Assembly: GCA_025403435.1 (NCBI GenBank)
Contig: CM046337.1
Location: 441,501 to 505,500, forward strand
Length of the DNA stretch: 64,000 bases
Direction of reading: 5' to 3'
From: Artocarpus heterophyllus
Lineage: Eukaryota; Streptophyta; Magnoliopsida; Rosales; Moraceae
The notes under the pieces were generated by a model. It was not told the DNA's origin. It ran no database searches and saw only the letters and a list, made by a program, of their open reading frames with translations. Within the stretch, counting starts at the first letter, position 1, and each line of letters opens with the position of its first letter. Both the position numbers and the translations under genes were made by a program. This document shows positions 1 through 13,100 of the stretch, piece by piece.

Positions 1-168
1 CACACGTATATTCTTAAACTTGTTGAGCTCTTTTAAGCTAATTGTTGTTGCAAAATAATTATCAAACTTGACTTGGTTTGCAGTTTATATATAGTAAGAC
101 TTTTTCTAAGATGCTAATTTTATGCAGTGGATGTATTGCCCATAAACTTTTTCTATGTTTTCTTTCAG

Positions 169-2223
169 TTCACTATGGAGCATGGCCTAACTCTCATGGA
201 CAGGATTCCGTCGAGTTCATACTCTAATACAGAGGTACAAAGTCAGGAAAAACTGAACTCCCTGAGGCTCACTGTTTCTGATTAGATCTTTGACTCCTAC
301 TTGTGATGAGATATGATCTGTACTGCCTCGTCAGTGATTGGACAACATTGTTTCCCTACGTTTGAATTTTTTTCATTTTATTTTTTTGGCCAAAAGAGTT
401 TCTGGGATATCCATGACGTCCGTCTTTAAGGTTATAAGAGTCTTCTTACACAAACTCGCATATAATCACATTGCAGTAGAGTTCGATAATTGCTTATTTC
501 TTTTGCATATTTCAGTTGCAGGATACAAAATTTATCTGCAAGAGAAAAGGTGGGAGCTTACATAAAAATCTATCCCACGATGACTGGTGTCAGACAGTTT
601 ATTTTGAACCTGATGTAATCTCCATGTCATTAATCCCGATTACGTCATTACTGAGTGGCATTAATGGGAGTGGATTTTTAAGCCATACTATTAATCTCTA
701 CCTTAGATGTAAGCATGACCCTTCTTTTGTCAGTGCACGCGCTAATGCATTATACCACATGGATATGACACTCTTGATTTTCTGTTAAAATGCTCGTGGT
801 ATAAGCATAGTTTTAACGCGTTTCTTTTTACTTTTTCTTTCTTGCTTAATTTTTATCAAGTGCAGATAAACCACCAATTGAAGAACTCCATCAGTTTTTA
901 GACTTCCAACTTCCAAGGCAGTGGGCGCCGGCATTCGGTGAGCTCGCCCTTGGTCCTGAGAAGAAGCTGCCAGCTGGTGCATCTTTGCAGTTTAGCTTCA
1001 TGGGTCCTAAGCTCTATGTTAATACAATTCCTGTAATGCTACTTCTCCTGTTTCCATCAAAAAAGTAGAGTTTCTATTGCATTGCTGAGTATGATGCTGT
1101 TTTGCTTTTTTTTGAAAAGCGAAAATCACAAAATTCTCCCCCGAGTTCAAGTAAAACTCGATGCTCAACCTTTGTTTCTCAAGAATTACAGGAACGTTAA
1201 TCCTTTAAATCTCTCCCCTATGACGCTTCCGCATTGACTTAACGTCAGACATTAGACAAGATGCCAAATTTATCTTGACAAATCCTTTCTTTCTTACTTG
1301 CTCCCAAGGGTAGAATTTTTAAGGGATTTGCAATCTCGTGTTACATTTGTGATTTCCAATAATGAAACTGTACATTGCATTTTCAGTTGAACCAAGGAGA
1401 TTTTGTAATTCTCTCTTTCAAATCCGTGTGGAAAGTTTAAGTATGAGAATAATATCAGCTTTTCAGAGCCTTCTCATTTTAATTGAACATATGCAACCTT
1501 TTTATCATATTAACGTAGTAATGATGATTGTAATAGGTTGATGTGGGCAAGAAGCCAGTGACTGGTCTCCGACTGTATCTGGAGGGAAAAAGGAGCAACT
1601 GCTTAGCAATCCACTTGCAACATCTCTCATCCCTGCCAAAGACCTTACAACTCCAGGATGAAGTAAATGGGGATGTTTCTCATTGCTCCTCCGACCGCAG
1701 ATATTATGAAAAGGTTCAGTGGAAGAGCTTCTCTCATGTCTGCACGGCCCCAGTTGAGGCTAATGACGATCTCTCTGTTGTCACTGGGTCTCACTTTGAA
1801 GTCGGAGACTCCGGTATGAAGAAAGTTCTTTTCTTGAGACTCCATTTCTCTAAAGTGGTTGGTGCATCAACTGTTCGACGGCCGGAGTGGGATGGTTCCC
1901 CTGGATTGGCCCAAAAATCTGGAATCATTTCGACGCTATTCAGCGCTCCTTTCTCGACTGCCCAAAAACCTCCCCCAAAGCCTTCTGATGTGAACATAAA
2001 TTCTGCTGTTTATCCCGGAGGCCCTCCGGTTCCCACTCAGACACCTAAACTTCTGAAGTTTGTTGACACCAGAGAAATGACAAGGGGACCACAGGACTCA
2101 CCTGGTTATTGGGCTGTTTCTGGGGCAAGGCTTGTCGTTGACAGTGGCAAGATATCTCTTCGCGTTAAGTATTCACTTCTGACGGTGATCTTAACTGATG
2201 AAGAGGTTTCGGAAGAGTTCTGA
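169..2223 (+). CDS. MACPF-domain protein (NSL1/CAD1-type family), 3' portion; 5' exons outside window
   Basis: Four exons can be joined in one frame with GT-AG junctions: 169-234, 522-708, 866-1032 and 1537-2223 (stop TGA 2221-2223). They encode about 368 residues. Family proteins are about 600 residues, so this is the C-terminal 60 percent. Recognisable blocks are PDVISMSLIPITSLL, the NLYLRYKPPIEELHQFL stretch that crosses the second and third exons, SLQFSFMGPKLYVNT, RRYYEKVQWKSFSHVC, and the conserved tail with YPGGPPVPTQTPKLLKFVDT and SPGYW. By family knowledge these plant membrane-attack-complex/perforin proteins restrain cell death and salicylic-acid defence. The tail beyond the MACPF core is the plant-specific C-terminal region. 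Bases 1-168 look like intron ending at a CAG acceptor (166-168). The very large last exon fits the family. No frameshift or internal stop was seen, so it is probably functional. Which family member it is cannot be settled here. Confidence 0.9.
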
Positions 2224-3161
2224 GGGCACTGATCATTGAAAGGGGAAGAGGACGTTGTAAATTCGTTGAGTTGGTTGTATATAAATTTTCCACGTCTCCT
2301 TATATAATTTTTTTCTCTGTGTCTCTTGTAGATACTACTTTTGGTGGTGATATTTGAATATTCATTTTGGCATGGTTATTTGGTAAGAGTTTGAGTTAGT
2401 TGGTGAGAATATAATTTGTGCAAGAGTCAGAATGTAAGAGGGTGTTTTATGTGTTTTATTTGTTTGTAGTTTTTTAGTGAAAGAGGGTGTTTTATTTATT
2501 CTTTTGTTACATTCTCCTTTTTTTTTTTAATAAATAATTCTACCTCAAATTCACCGACAAGCTATCATTCCTTTTGCCTCTTTTTGGATGAAAATTCATA
2601 ACAATACTGACGAATTAAGTGCTGAAAATTTTTACCAAATTTTATACTGATCAGCTATTCGCTATCTAATGTTCTACAATGAAATGAAAGGATATCACGG
2701 ACACCAATGTGCTCATTTGTATGTAACTTCCCCAAAACATATGGTTTCCTCAATTAAAATACCACTCTAGTTTGTAAATAAATATTATACGCATGTCTCA
2801 CAGTGGTACTATAAAAATAATTACTATATAATTATGTGGTACAAAATATGTATCATTAAAACAATTACTATGTAATTAAGCACATTTTTAAAATATTTTG
2901 AATGTTGTATTGAATTTTAAATTCTAGTTTGGAGGAAAAAAAATAAATTAAAGCATAGCTAGTGGCAAATTAAACACTTTCATCACTATTGGCACGTTGA
3001 TCAATTGGTGATTTTTTTTCCCTCTAAAAAACAACTTGTAGATTTGATTACAAACAACAATTAACAAGCACACTAAATAAACGACACGATGCTCATACCA
3101 AAATGACATCAGTTTGTTAAAAGTACGCAAAAAACATAAAGTGGCATACAGAGACAAATAA

Positions 3162-3731
3162 CCTTTTAAAAGCTTTTTTTTTAAATGATGACCGTACTTT
3201 TTTAGATTAGGCCAATGGACCTTACTTATTAATTAAAAAGTTAAAATGATAAAAATAACTTTCATTGATTATTAATCAGTCATAATACATTAGTGATAAA
3301 CCAAAATACATCTGTGATAAACTCAATACATCAGTGATAAACTCTAGTATATAATTGATAAACTTGAGTACATATAAATAATAACATATTGGTGATATAA
3401 TGCTATATATCAAATCTAAGCACATCAGTGATAAAAACCTAGTTTATTAGTAATAAACCTTAATACATTACTAATAAACATCTACATAACAAACCCTAAC
3501 AAAAAAAAAAAACCCCCAAAACCTAACTTTCTCTGTCCGTTTTCTCTCACTACACAATGGCGCCACACTCCGCCAAATTGGCCACTTGGAGGGCTGACAT
3601 AGGTTATTTTGATCAATAATAGTGAAAATTATTTTTGTCATGTTGATTTTATAATTAATAAAAAAAAAGACTATTCACCAACTTTTGAAAAGTATGGTCG
3701 TTTATTTAAAAGCGACCCTTTTTAAAGGCAA
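3162..3731. mobile_element. Candidate non-autonomous TIR element
   Basis: The left end (3162-3202) contains CCTTTTAAAAGC then AAATGATGACCGTACTTTT. The right end (3682-3731), read in reverse complement, gives an imperfect match: CCTTTAAAAAGG... then AAATAAACGACCATACTTTT. The interior (about 3283-3480) has degenerate repeats of roughly 22 bases built on the word CATCAGTGATAAA. Length and long imperfect TIRs suggest a Mutator-like non-autonomous element. No target duplication could be fixed by eye, so ends and class are uncertain. Confidence 0.45.
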
Positions 3732-4154
3732 TCTACCCGGATTTCCCGACTAAGATAGAGAGCTAATTAATATAAGAGGAAGGCCATATCAAAGGAAGGC
3801 TTCAAGATAAAAATGCAGTATCTAAAGCTACATCAGAAATTTTTTTTTTCTTTCTTTCTTTTGAAAGAAAAGTAAAACAACTTGAAGATGCCTTCCAACA
3901 AAAAAAGAAAAAGAAAAAAAAAAAGAAACTTCCAAATACGAAATCTTCAAATACTGATTTCAGAGGAATGATTTCAAGTTTAAAGGAAAATGAGCAAAAA
4001 AAAAAAAAATCATTGAAATTGGAAGTCACTAAAAAAAAATCCGCTAAAAAACAAAATGGTTTAAGCATTGGTATGTATGTATAAAGGTAGTTGTAGAATT
4101 ATATAAAGTTCCTTATACTCTTCATGACTCTGAATACAATAGCTCTGCGCGGCG

Positions 4155-7100
4155 ATGAAATTAAGCTTCAATGGTGCGACCAAATTCCCCCAATTACCTG
4201 ATTTAGATTCGTCAATTTTAGAATTACATCTGAAGAATACAATAGATTACCGCGTCGGACTCCAGGTATTTGAGGCAATATATTAATGGAATACTTCTTT
4301 TTTATGCGTGCGTTTAATTTGTTTATTTGATTTTTATTTATTTATTTATGATGGACTTTGAAGTTGAGTGAAAGATGTAGTGTTGTGGGACTAGAGGATC
4401 AAATTAAGACGTCGAATGTTGCTCAAATAAAAAAAATTTCATAAGCATTGGTACTTTTCTGGTAATGCGACTTTATATATTGCCGGGGATATCGACGTCT
4501 CTAAAACAATTGATGCCATACAAGTCTCATATATATATATATAATTTCTCATTTTTTAGCTTCAAGATGGTCGTTAAATCAAAAGTAATCTTCTTCTTTT
4601 TATTGCAGGCAATCTTTGAAAGTCTAAAAGATTACCTAAGAAAAGATTAAAAAATAAAGCGCATGATGCCTTAAACAACGCACCATAATTATTGGTCACT
4701 CTCAAGAAGCAACAAAGATGATCAAAAGCCTCCACAAGTTTTTCAGCACAACCTTATCAATGATTTTTCCTTTTATATCTACTCCAAGGTTAATGAGGGC
4801 TTTAGGCATGTCTAGTTAAACTTATCTATAGGTTTTAAAACAAAGGGAGTGATTGATTAAACTATCATACAAATATCTAAGAAATAATCATTAATTCATA
4901 TGGGTAAAGCTTGCTTTCTTTTTAAATCAAGGGAAATATAAAAAAAAATACATTGTTAAGTTGATTTGTAGAAAATTGTTATGAGTTATATATCGGTTTT
5001 GTTGCACATTTTTCTTAAATTGGAAAAAAAAAAAAACAGGGAAATGAACTTATGATTCTTTTTGTCACTTGTTTTGTTTTGTCAAGCCTTCCTATTTTTG
5101 CAGATCCCAGTAAACAAACATGCGGTGACTTGCGGGATTTTGTAACAAAGCAAATATATCTTTCCGTTTTGCGTTACCAAATTAATGTAAAATACAAGGT
5201 GCGTCCCTTCTTAATTCCAAGAAAACTAAATTCTAGATTTTGTCATAATTATGTAGGGTTTTTCTTGTCTTTTTCTCATCAAATATATACGATTTATTTT
5301 TCTCAAAGCTGTGTTTTATAAAATAATATTTGCATTGTCCGAATTTTGGTTGAGAATTACTAATTGGTTATTGTATCGTTTTTTATTTTACTTTTCAATT
5401 ATTTATTACGTGTATTAGTTTAGCTTATCCTTATTCGTAAATTGTGCTAGAACTATGACTATTCTAAAATATATGTATATATGTGTATATATTCTCCTGT
5501 TTAGGTCACATGCATATGTACTTAGCAACTACATTGTTATCCTTGTATATATATTATTTTCACCAAAGAAATTTATTTTAAAATATTATAGAGTTCAAAT
5601 TCATTGTCAAGATTATTGAGTTTACGTCATTGGGGTCGTGAAGATTACGGATCATTTTTTTAAAGAATCTGTAGGTTTAGAGAGAGAAACTAATTGGTTA
5701 TTGTATCATTTTTTTTTTACTTTTCAATTATTTATTACGTGTATTAGTTTAGCTTATCCTTATTCGTAAATTGCACTAGAACTATGACTATTCTAAAATA
5801 TATGTATATATGTGTATATATTCTCCTGTTTAGCTCACATGCATATGTACTTAGCAACTATATTGTTATCCTCGTGTATATATTATTTTCACCAAAGAAA
5901 TTTATTTTAAAATATTTTGGAGTTCAAATTCATCGTCAGGATTATTGAATTTTTGACACTGGGGTCGTGAAGATTACGGATCTGCCCTTACTAAACTTAG
6001 TCTCACAAGTGAGCCCAAAGATTGAAAAACGGTAATAAAAGTAGCTTTCCACAAGGTTTGTACCTTAATCCCTCAACCATTCAAATCAAAAGCATCATGC
6101 AGTTGATAGAAATAGAAACTCCTTTGATCTCTTTATTTATTTATTTTGATTTTGGAAAATGATAGTAAAAAATAGTATATAATGGGATCCATTATGTATA
6201 CATTATAAGCATATAATAGCTATTCAAGACTAAAATTAAAAACAATTTCTAATATAAAAATAAATACAAGTCATAGCTATTAATAAAAATAATTATGTTA
6301 ACTTATTTTTTCAAGACTAAACTTAAGCGATTGGTGCATGAATATGTGAGTTTATGATTTAGGGTGCGAACCCTCGTGATTTTATTTCTTTTTGATACAG
6401 TGGGAGTCATAGTCCTGGTATTGCGTAGTCCCTGCTCCTTTTAGGATCAAATAATTAATAAAAAAGTAAAGGAAAGGAATCTTTCAAAATCAATCTTTAA
6501 GTCTAATTGGTTGATATATATATATATATATATATATAATTTAAGTTTTTCAATGGCATGCAGATCCGTAGACTAAAAGTATGGTGAGTTTACGATGCAA
6601 TTGTAGAAGATAGTGCAGGTGATATGGCTGCGCTTGATTGCGGATCAATGGATGGATGATGGAAAATGACACACTTGGTCATACTATAATGGAGGAAAGT
6701 GAAGGAAATGAATGTCTAGAAGCAGTTGCTACAACAACCACACTTGACAAGGTAATTACTTGCTAAAAATGTTAGGAATAGTAATTTTAATCCCAACTTG
6801 TATAATATCAATTTTTATGAGCTGTCATCTTTTTATTGCTACGTGCACATCAATAGGCTCTATCTGCTAATGAATTAATGACAACTCTATTAACGTTGGT
6901 ATCTCTAATATTACCTATTACTTAATTAATAAGTTCATATATTTTGTGGAACTTTCAAATTTAATTAACTTCATTTACTAATTATACGAGAGTCGAGTTT
7001 ATATGAACCAGATATTAAAAAAATGAAAGCTATAAAGGAGTAATACAAGTTAAAATAAGTGGTGGAAGAGCCCTTGAAACTTCAGATTTCATATTTAAAA

Positions 7101-7170
7101 GGAGCTGTTGCCGTCGGTGTTGAAACGCTTTGCGAGGGTGGTTGTCTTGGTAACTTCTCTAAAGAGCAGG
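4155..7170 (+). pseudogene. Unidentified exon-like segments, possible decayed gene
   Basis: Several pieces look like exons. 4155-4265 opens with ATG, encodes MKLSFNGATKFPQLPDLDSS and onward, and ends at a GT. About 5102-5198 follows a CAG and ends AAG|GTGCG. About 6564-6750 follows a CAG and ends AAG|GTAATT, but contains stops. About 7087-7170 follows a CAG, encodes ISYLKGAVAVGVETLCEGG and onward, and ends CAG|GTAAT. They do not join into one open frame that I can find, and I do not recognise the family. They may be remnants of one host gene or chance. Confidence 0.2.
5359..5982. repeat. Two-copy direct duplication, about 330-bp offset
   Basis: Copy 1 spans 5359-5653 and copy 2 spans 5689-5982. 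Both run from ACTAATTGGTTATTGTATC to GGGGTCGTGAAGATTACGGATC, with scattered substitutions and small indels, at offsets of 329-330. About 35 unrelated bases separate them. No ORF is involved. It looks like a local tandem segmental duplication of non-coding DNA. Confidence 0.85.
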
Positions 7171-8668
7171 TAATTTTTTATTAGATAATATTGTCGAAAG
7201 TATATGGAATATTTGCATAAGATATGAACAAAATATATCGTACGGCGTTTTGTTTCTTTAGGTGAAACTTTTTTGTTTGAAACATATGATTTATTATTCT
7301 TTGGAGTCCACCGACGAATTTCTCTCTATAAAGTTGAGCTTTACATTAAGAGGTAATGGGATGTAAGCAGCTTTCCAATTGCTTCGTATGTTACTTAAAT
7401 ATGATCTATAATCTACGTTTTGTAGTTTCTTTTTAAGAAAAGATTGTTGAGGTAAAATCATAATATGATCTATAGTATATAATGTATTTTACCGATATTC
7501 TTAAATAAAGTTGCTTGGTTTCTAATCATGCAGCAAAGTATTTGGTTAGAAAATGCATTCGATAGAGCAAGACAATTATACTCGTCAAAATTTTAATCCA
7601 ATTTGAAGAGTTTAGAGCAACATACTGTTGGAACAGATTTATGATAATCTACCAAGATCGTTCATGTCAAAACATTGAGAGGAATCATTCTGAATTACGA
7701 AAGCGTACCTTGATTCGTGATTCTTGATCGTTGTGGGTTATTGTCTTCCAATTCAATACGTATTCCTTGAAACTTTTCTGAAGATGAGATTTCAGAGAAA
7801 CAGGATTTCTGTAAACTTTCTGAATGAATAATAATACGTATGAAATTGGAGACCATAACCAGAATAAATAACTTTCTTTAGTTATTTTAATGTATTTTCA
7901 GTATTGCCCATCATAAAATTTAAAAATTATAAATTGGTATCTACACATATAATAATAATAATAATAATAATAACTCATACATTATATTAATACCCAAAAA
8001 AGCCTTTCAACTTTATCTTAATTATATCACTTTAATTTAGGCTTTACCTTAAGATAACATTAAACAACACATTAATTACATATGTAGGCTCACATGAAAA
8101 TTATTTTCCAATAATCTCCCAGGCCACATGCCGATTCTTTTCATGTGCAGAAAATTGTATTTGAGAGATAGTACGTTCTGAGATCTGCAAAGCATGCATT
8201 GAAAAGTACATATATTATCGTCATTCATTCATTGAATTCAATCAATTTACAACTATACGATTGCTCTTTCTAGTACATTCCACAGGCACATGCAACATGC
8301 ATATATATTTGACATAATCAAAGTGTTAAAAAAAGTAATTTGCTTCAAGTACAAGTAATATGAACGAAAGATAGGAGCAGAAATTGAATAGTCTCGCCAC
8401 TGAACAAAACATATTCCTGTCACTCTATGAGCATGCCAATAAAATTGATGGTATGTTCTTACCTTTTTGTTGTCAAGGAAATAATCTAAGCTTCTGAAAC
8501 TTGTAATCCGTATATATGGAATTCTAACACAAGATACCTTTAAAAATAGTGTTAGTATGTTGATGTGGTCATTAAATGGATTGAGAGTCCCATTGGGTCC
8601 GATTGTTGCAGGTTTTTCCTTTCTATTCTAAAGTAACTTAAACTTACTAGATCAATGTTTGTGTTAAG

Positions 8669-9525
8669 TGTTAGTAATTATAACATAGAATATGGATAAA
8701 GGAATTGCAAACAATATATTGCATGAATAAAACAAACAAGTTACAAATTTTTCAAAAATGAAAATAACAAATAGGTATAACAAAACCTTCAACTTCAACT
8801 TCAATGGAAGCAACGCAACGTGAAAATTAGACGAAAAATGGTCGAGGCACGTGTAGGTCACGCTTTCCTTAAAACAGATTCGTCCCCTCCGGTTGTGCAC
8901 GAGGATTCTACGGACGTCTGCCTCCTAGGATACAACGACTACCAACGGAATCTTAAGCACTATTGGATACCGTTTTCGGCGAACTTGAAACTGTTTTTCT
9001 TCTATCACCAAAAATGACTACAACAAAAACTAGATGGAACTTGAAAAACAAAGGAAAAACTCTATGACTTAGTGAGTGCAAATTCTATGCAATTGTGTAT
9101 TTCTCAAACATGTGGAGGAGAGTTCATTATATAGGCTTAGAAAATAAATGTTACAATCCACATTATAATGAGCATTATTCAGAATTTATGTGCATAATGA
9201 CATTGGTTGCAACCTTCCATTTTCCATGATAATGGTGCTCATTATCTCCCATTAAACCATTGGTTGTAACCCTCCATTTTCCATGATAATGGTGCTCATT
9301 ATCTCCCATTAAACCATTGGTTGTAACCCTCCATTTTCCATGATAATGGTGCTCATTATCTCTCATTAAACCATTGGTTGTAACCATCTATTTTCCATGA
9401 TTATGAAGCTCATAATCACCTATTAATCCATACCTTTGGGTGTTACAACATGGGGTTTATGACCTCCATTAATCTTCGCCAATGAGCATCAATTTCTCAT
9501 TCATCCAATTGCCATTTTTCTAACA
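8669..9525 (-). repeat. Copia 3' LTR (857 bp)
   Basis: It begins TGTTAG and ends CTAACA. It contains three 57-bp tandem units at 9217-9273, 9274-9330 and 9331-9387, each carrying CCATGATAATGGTGCTCATT, followed by a diverged partial unit. Compared with the other LTR, I see about half a dozen substitutions and one extra 57-bp unit. Confidence 0.95.
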
Positions 9526-10171
9526 ATCCCCCACATGAATGAAATTGACAAACTACAGAGGAAAAACAATGACACTACACGATGATAGAGTTCTACGGTT
9601 AATATCTGCATAAGATAGGTAGGCGTTAACCCTTGAACCTTCCCTTGTTGAAAGTATGTTTACTTTACTGGCTGACTAGTAGACGCGATGTCCTTGAACT
9701 GTTCTGCCATTTGTGTAAACGATAACATACCTCACACAGATATTTTCCTGACACAGTTTCAGTTCTCATGGTTATGTTCATTTTGGCCATGAACATCTCC
9801 CTGGTTCTGCAAGAGTTTCTAAAGAATTGAGCCCTAGCAATTCTCCTTTGAAGCGGCCCCACTTCTCTCTCACATAGGTGATTTCTTACTTAAGAGTAAC
9901 CCATATTACTTCGCTCGAATTCTCAACGTATTCGACGCATAAGAATCATTAAAAGCAAACTGCTTAACCTTTCCCTACGGGTATCACTGTTTTTATTATA
10001 GGAATGGGCTGGGGTAACCCCCACAGTGATCTTATTCAGTCTATTCAGTTTAGTTATCCCATTGAACCTAGATCTTGGGATCTCCAGTCAACAAGGTTGG
10101 GTTTCCACTGTTTCAACCTATTCTTTTTTGGGCTTAAGTCCCATTCCTCTTGATGTTTTCTCAACTTGATC

Positions 10172-13100
10172 TCAATTCAGTCCTTTGGTTAACGGATCCG
10201 CAATATTTTCTTTAGACCTTACATAGTCTATTGTCATGACTCCAGTTGAGATTAGTTGTCTAACGGTATTATGTCGACGACGTATATGCCTCGACTTACC
10301 ATTGTACATCACATTCTGTGCCCTGCCAATAGCAGACTGATTATCACAATGTATGCATATTGCAGGCATAGGTTTAGGCCATTCAGGGATATCCTCCAAG
10401 AAATTCCTTAGCCATTCAGCTTCTTCACCGCTTTTATCCAAAGCTACAAATTCAGATTCCATAGTAGATCTGGTTATTACCGTCTGCTTTGAAGACTTCC
10501 ATGAAACTGCTGCGCCTCCCAAAGTGAATACGTATCCACTTGTAGCTTTAGAATCCTGTATATCAGATATCCAACTTGCGTCAGAATACCCTTCAAGAAC
10601 TGCAGGATCTCTTGTATAATGTAGTCCATAACTACGAGTATACCGTAAGTATCTGAGTACTCTAACAATCGCTTTCCAGTGATCATCTCCTGGATTACTC
10701 GTGAATCTACTTAGACTACTTACAGCATAGGCAATATCTGGTCTTGTACAATTCATTAAGTACATTAAACTGCCTATCACTCTAGCATATTCCACCTGGG
10801 ATATACTTTCTCCTCTATTTTTGGACAGATGTTGACTAGTATCAATTGGAGTTCTGGTCACACCAGTGTCATTTTTACTAAATTTGTCAAGTATCTTGTC
10901 CACATAGTGTGACTGGCTCAAGATGAGTCCATCAGGCGACCTTTTGATTTTGATTCCTAAAATCACATCGGCAAGTCCCATGTCTTTCATGTCAAACCTA
11001 GAGTTCAACATATCTTTAGTTGATTTGATCATCCGATCATTGCTACCCACGATTAACATGTCATCTACATACAGACAAAGAATGACATATCCATCGTCTG
11101 TTCCTTTGACATAAACACACTTGTCACACTCATTAATTTTGAACCCATTTGACATCATAACATTGTCAAATTTCTCATGCCATTGCTTTGGTGCTTGTTT
11201 AAGCCCATACAAAGACTTCACCAATTTGCAGACTTTCTTTTCTTGTCCTGGAGCAATACAACCTTCTGGTTGTTCCATATAAATTTCCTCTTCAAGGTCT
11301 CCATTAAGAAAAGCAGTCTTTACATCCATCTGATGTACTTCAAGATTCCGCAAAGCGGCAATCGCTATGATCATTCTTATGGAGGTTATTCTCGTTACAG
11401 GAAAATAAGTATCAAAGTAATCAAGGCCTTCTTTTTGTCTATAACCTTTTATAACAAGTCTAGCCTTATACTTGTCAATTGTTCCATCAGCTTTCATTTT
11501 ACGTTTGAAAATCCATTTAGAACCTAGCGGTTTACTTCCTGGAGGAAGGTCCACTAATTCCCAAGTATGATTCTGCATGATGGAATCAATTTCACTCTTT
11601 ATGGCTTCTTTCCATAAAGGACCCTCCGATGAGCTTACAGCTTCTTTGAAAGTTTGAGGTTCAGCCTCTAGCATGTAGATCAGAAAGTCAGGTCCAAATG
11701 ATTTTTCTGTTCGTGCCCTTTTGCTTCGTCTAGGCTCTTCCTCTTCATATTCGGTTTCAACTTCTTGATGATCCTGACTATTCTCTTCAATAGTCTTAAA
11801 CGTTCGTTTAGATGAACTTGGACCATCCTCTTTGGATTTGCAAGGAAATACATGTTCAAAAAATGATGCATTCCTAGATTCCATTATCGTGTTCCTGTGA
11901 ATCTCTGGGTTTTTAGATTCATACACAAGAAACCGATAAGCACTACTGTTGTGGGCATAACCAATGAAGATGCAATCAACTGTTTTTGGACCTATTCTCA
12001 TCTTCTTTGGTGTAGGTACCATTACCTTTGCAAGACACCCCCACACTCTCAAGTATTTGTAAGAAGGCTTTCTAGCTTTCCACAATTCATAAGGGGTCTT
12101 GTCTTCTTTCTTTCAGGGTACCTTATTTAAAAGGTAATTAGCCGATAAAATGGCTTCTCCCCACATGTTCTGTGGCAATCCAGAACTTATCAGCATCGCA
12201 TTCATCATATCCTTTAAGGTACGATTTTTGCGCTCAGCCACACCATTTGACTGAGGTGAATAGGGTGGCGTAACCTCGTGGATAATACCATGTTGTGCAC
12301 AAAATTCACTAAATGGTTCTACATATTCACCACCACGGTCACTTCTTACCATCTTAATTTTCTTATTAAGTTGGTTTTCAACTTCTTGCTTATAGAGAGC
12401 AAACTTCTCTATAACTTCATCTTTGCTTTTAAGCAAATATACATAGCAATATTTTGTGCTATCATCTATGAATGTAACAAAATATTTATTCCCACCTCTA
12501 GTTTGAATAAATTTTAAGTCACAAACATCGCTATGTATCAAATCAAGTGGCTCAGTATTTCTATCAATCATTTGGTATGAAGATCTCATTAGTTTTGCCT
12601 CTACACATATTTCACATTTGTGTTTGGGATCAATATTAAATGTGGGTATGTGATTCAAGTTAATTAATCTACGTAAAGTATTATAATTAACATGACCTAG
12701 TCTACCATGCCATAAATTAGAAGACTCAAGCATATAAGTGGAAGACTTTTTAATTATATTGATGGAATTGGGCTTAACAGCCATTACATTCATTTTCCAC
12801 ATCCCATCTTTCACATAACCCTTTCCCACATACATTCCATGTTTAGACAAAACCATTTTATCAGCTTCAAAAACCATCTTGAAGCCATGTGAACTCAGCA
12901 GAGTTCCAGAAATGAGATTCTTTCGAATATCAGGCACATACAACACATTTTGCAGCTTGACTTCCTTGCCTGATGTCATTTTTAGAACCACCATCCCTTG
13001 GCCCTTGATCTCAGATGTGGCAGAGTTGCCCATATATAGCTTCTCCCCAACTTCTGACAGTACGAGTTCAACAAAAGCAGCTCTATCACAGCAGACATGG

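Larger units (their letters stand above)
2224..8668. other. AT-rich intergenic stretch with TIR-like element, tandem duplication and exon-like fragments
   Basis: This lies between the MACPF gene and the Copia element. No convincing complete gene was found. It holds the TIR-like element at 3162-3731, the two-copy duplication at 5359-5982, and isolated exon-like segments between 4155 and 7170, listed separately. Simple repeats include a TA run at about 6515-6538 and an AAT run at about 7948-7971. The MACPF 3'UTR and polyadenylation region probably occupy the first 300 bases or so. The rest is AT-rich without recognisable content. Confidence 0.6.

Noticed and set aside
338..565. 75-codon ORF near the MACPF exons
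   Set aside because: It lies mainly in the intron between exons 169-234 and 522-708, out of frame with the gene.
9175..9387. 70-codon ORF with 19-residue repeats, or a CRISPR-like array
   Set aside because: The 57-bp units are contiguous tandem repeats in an LTR with no spacers. The ORF is a by-product of the 3n unit length.
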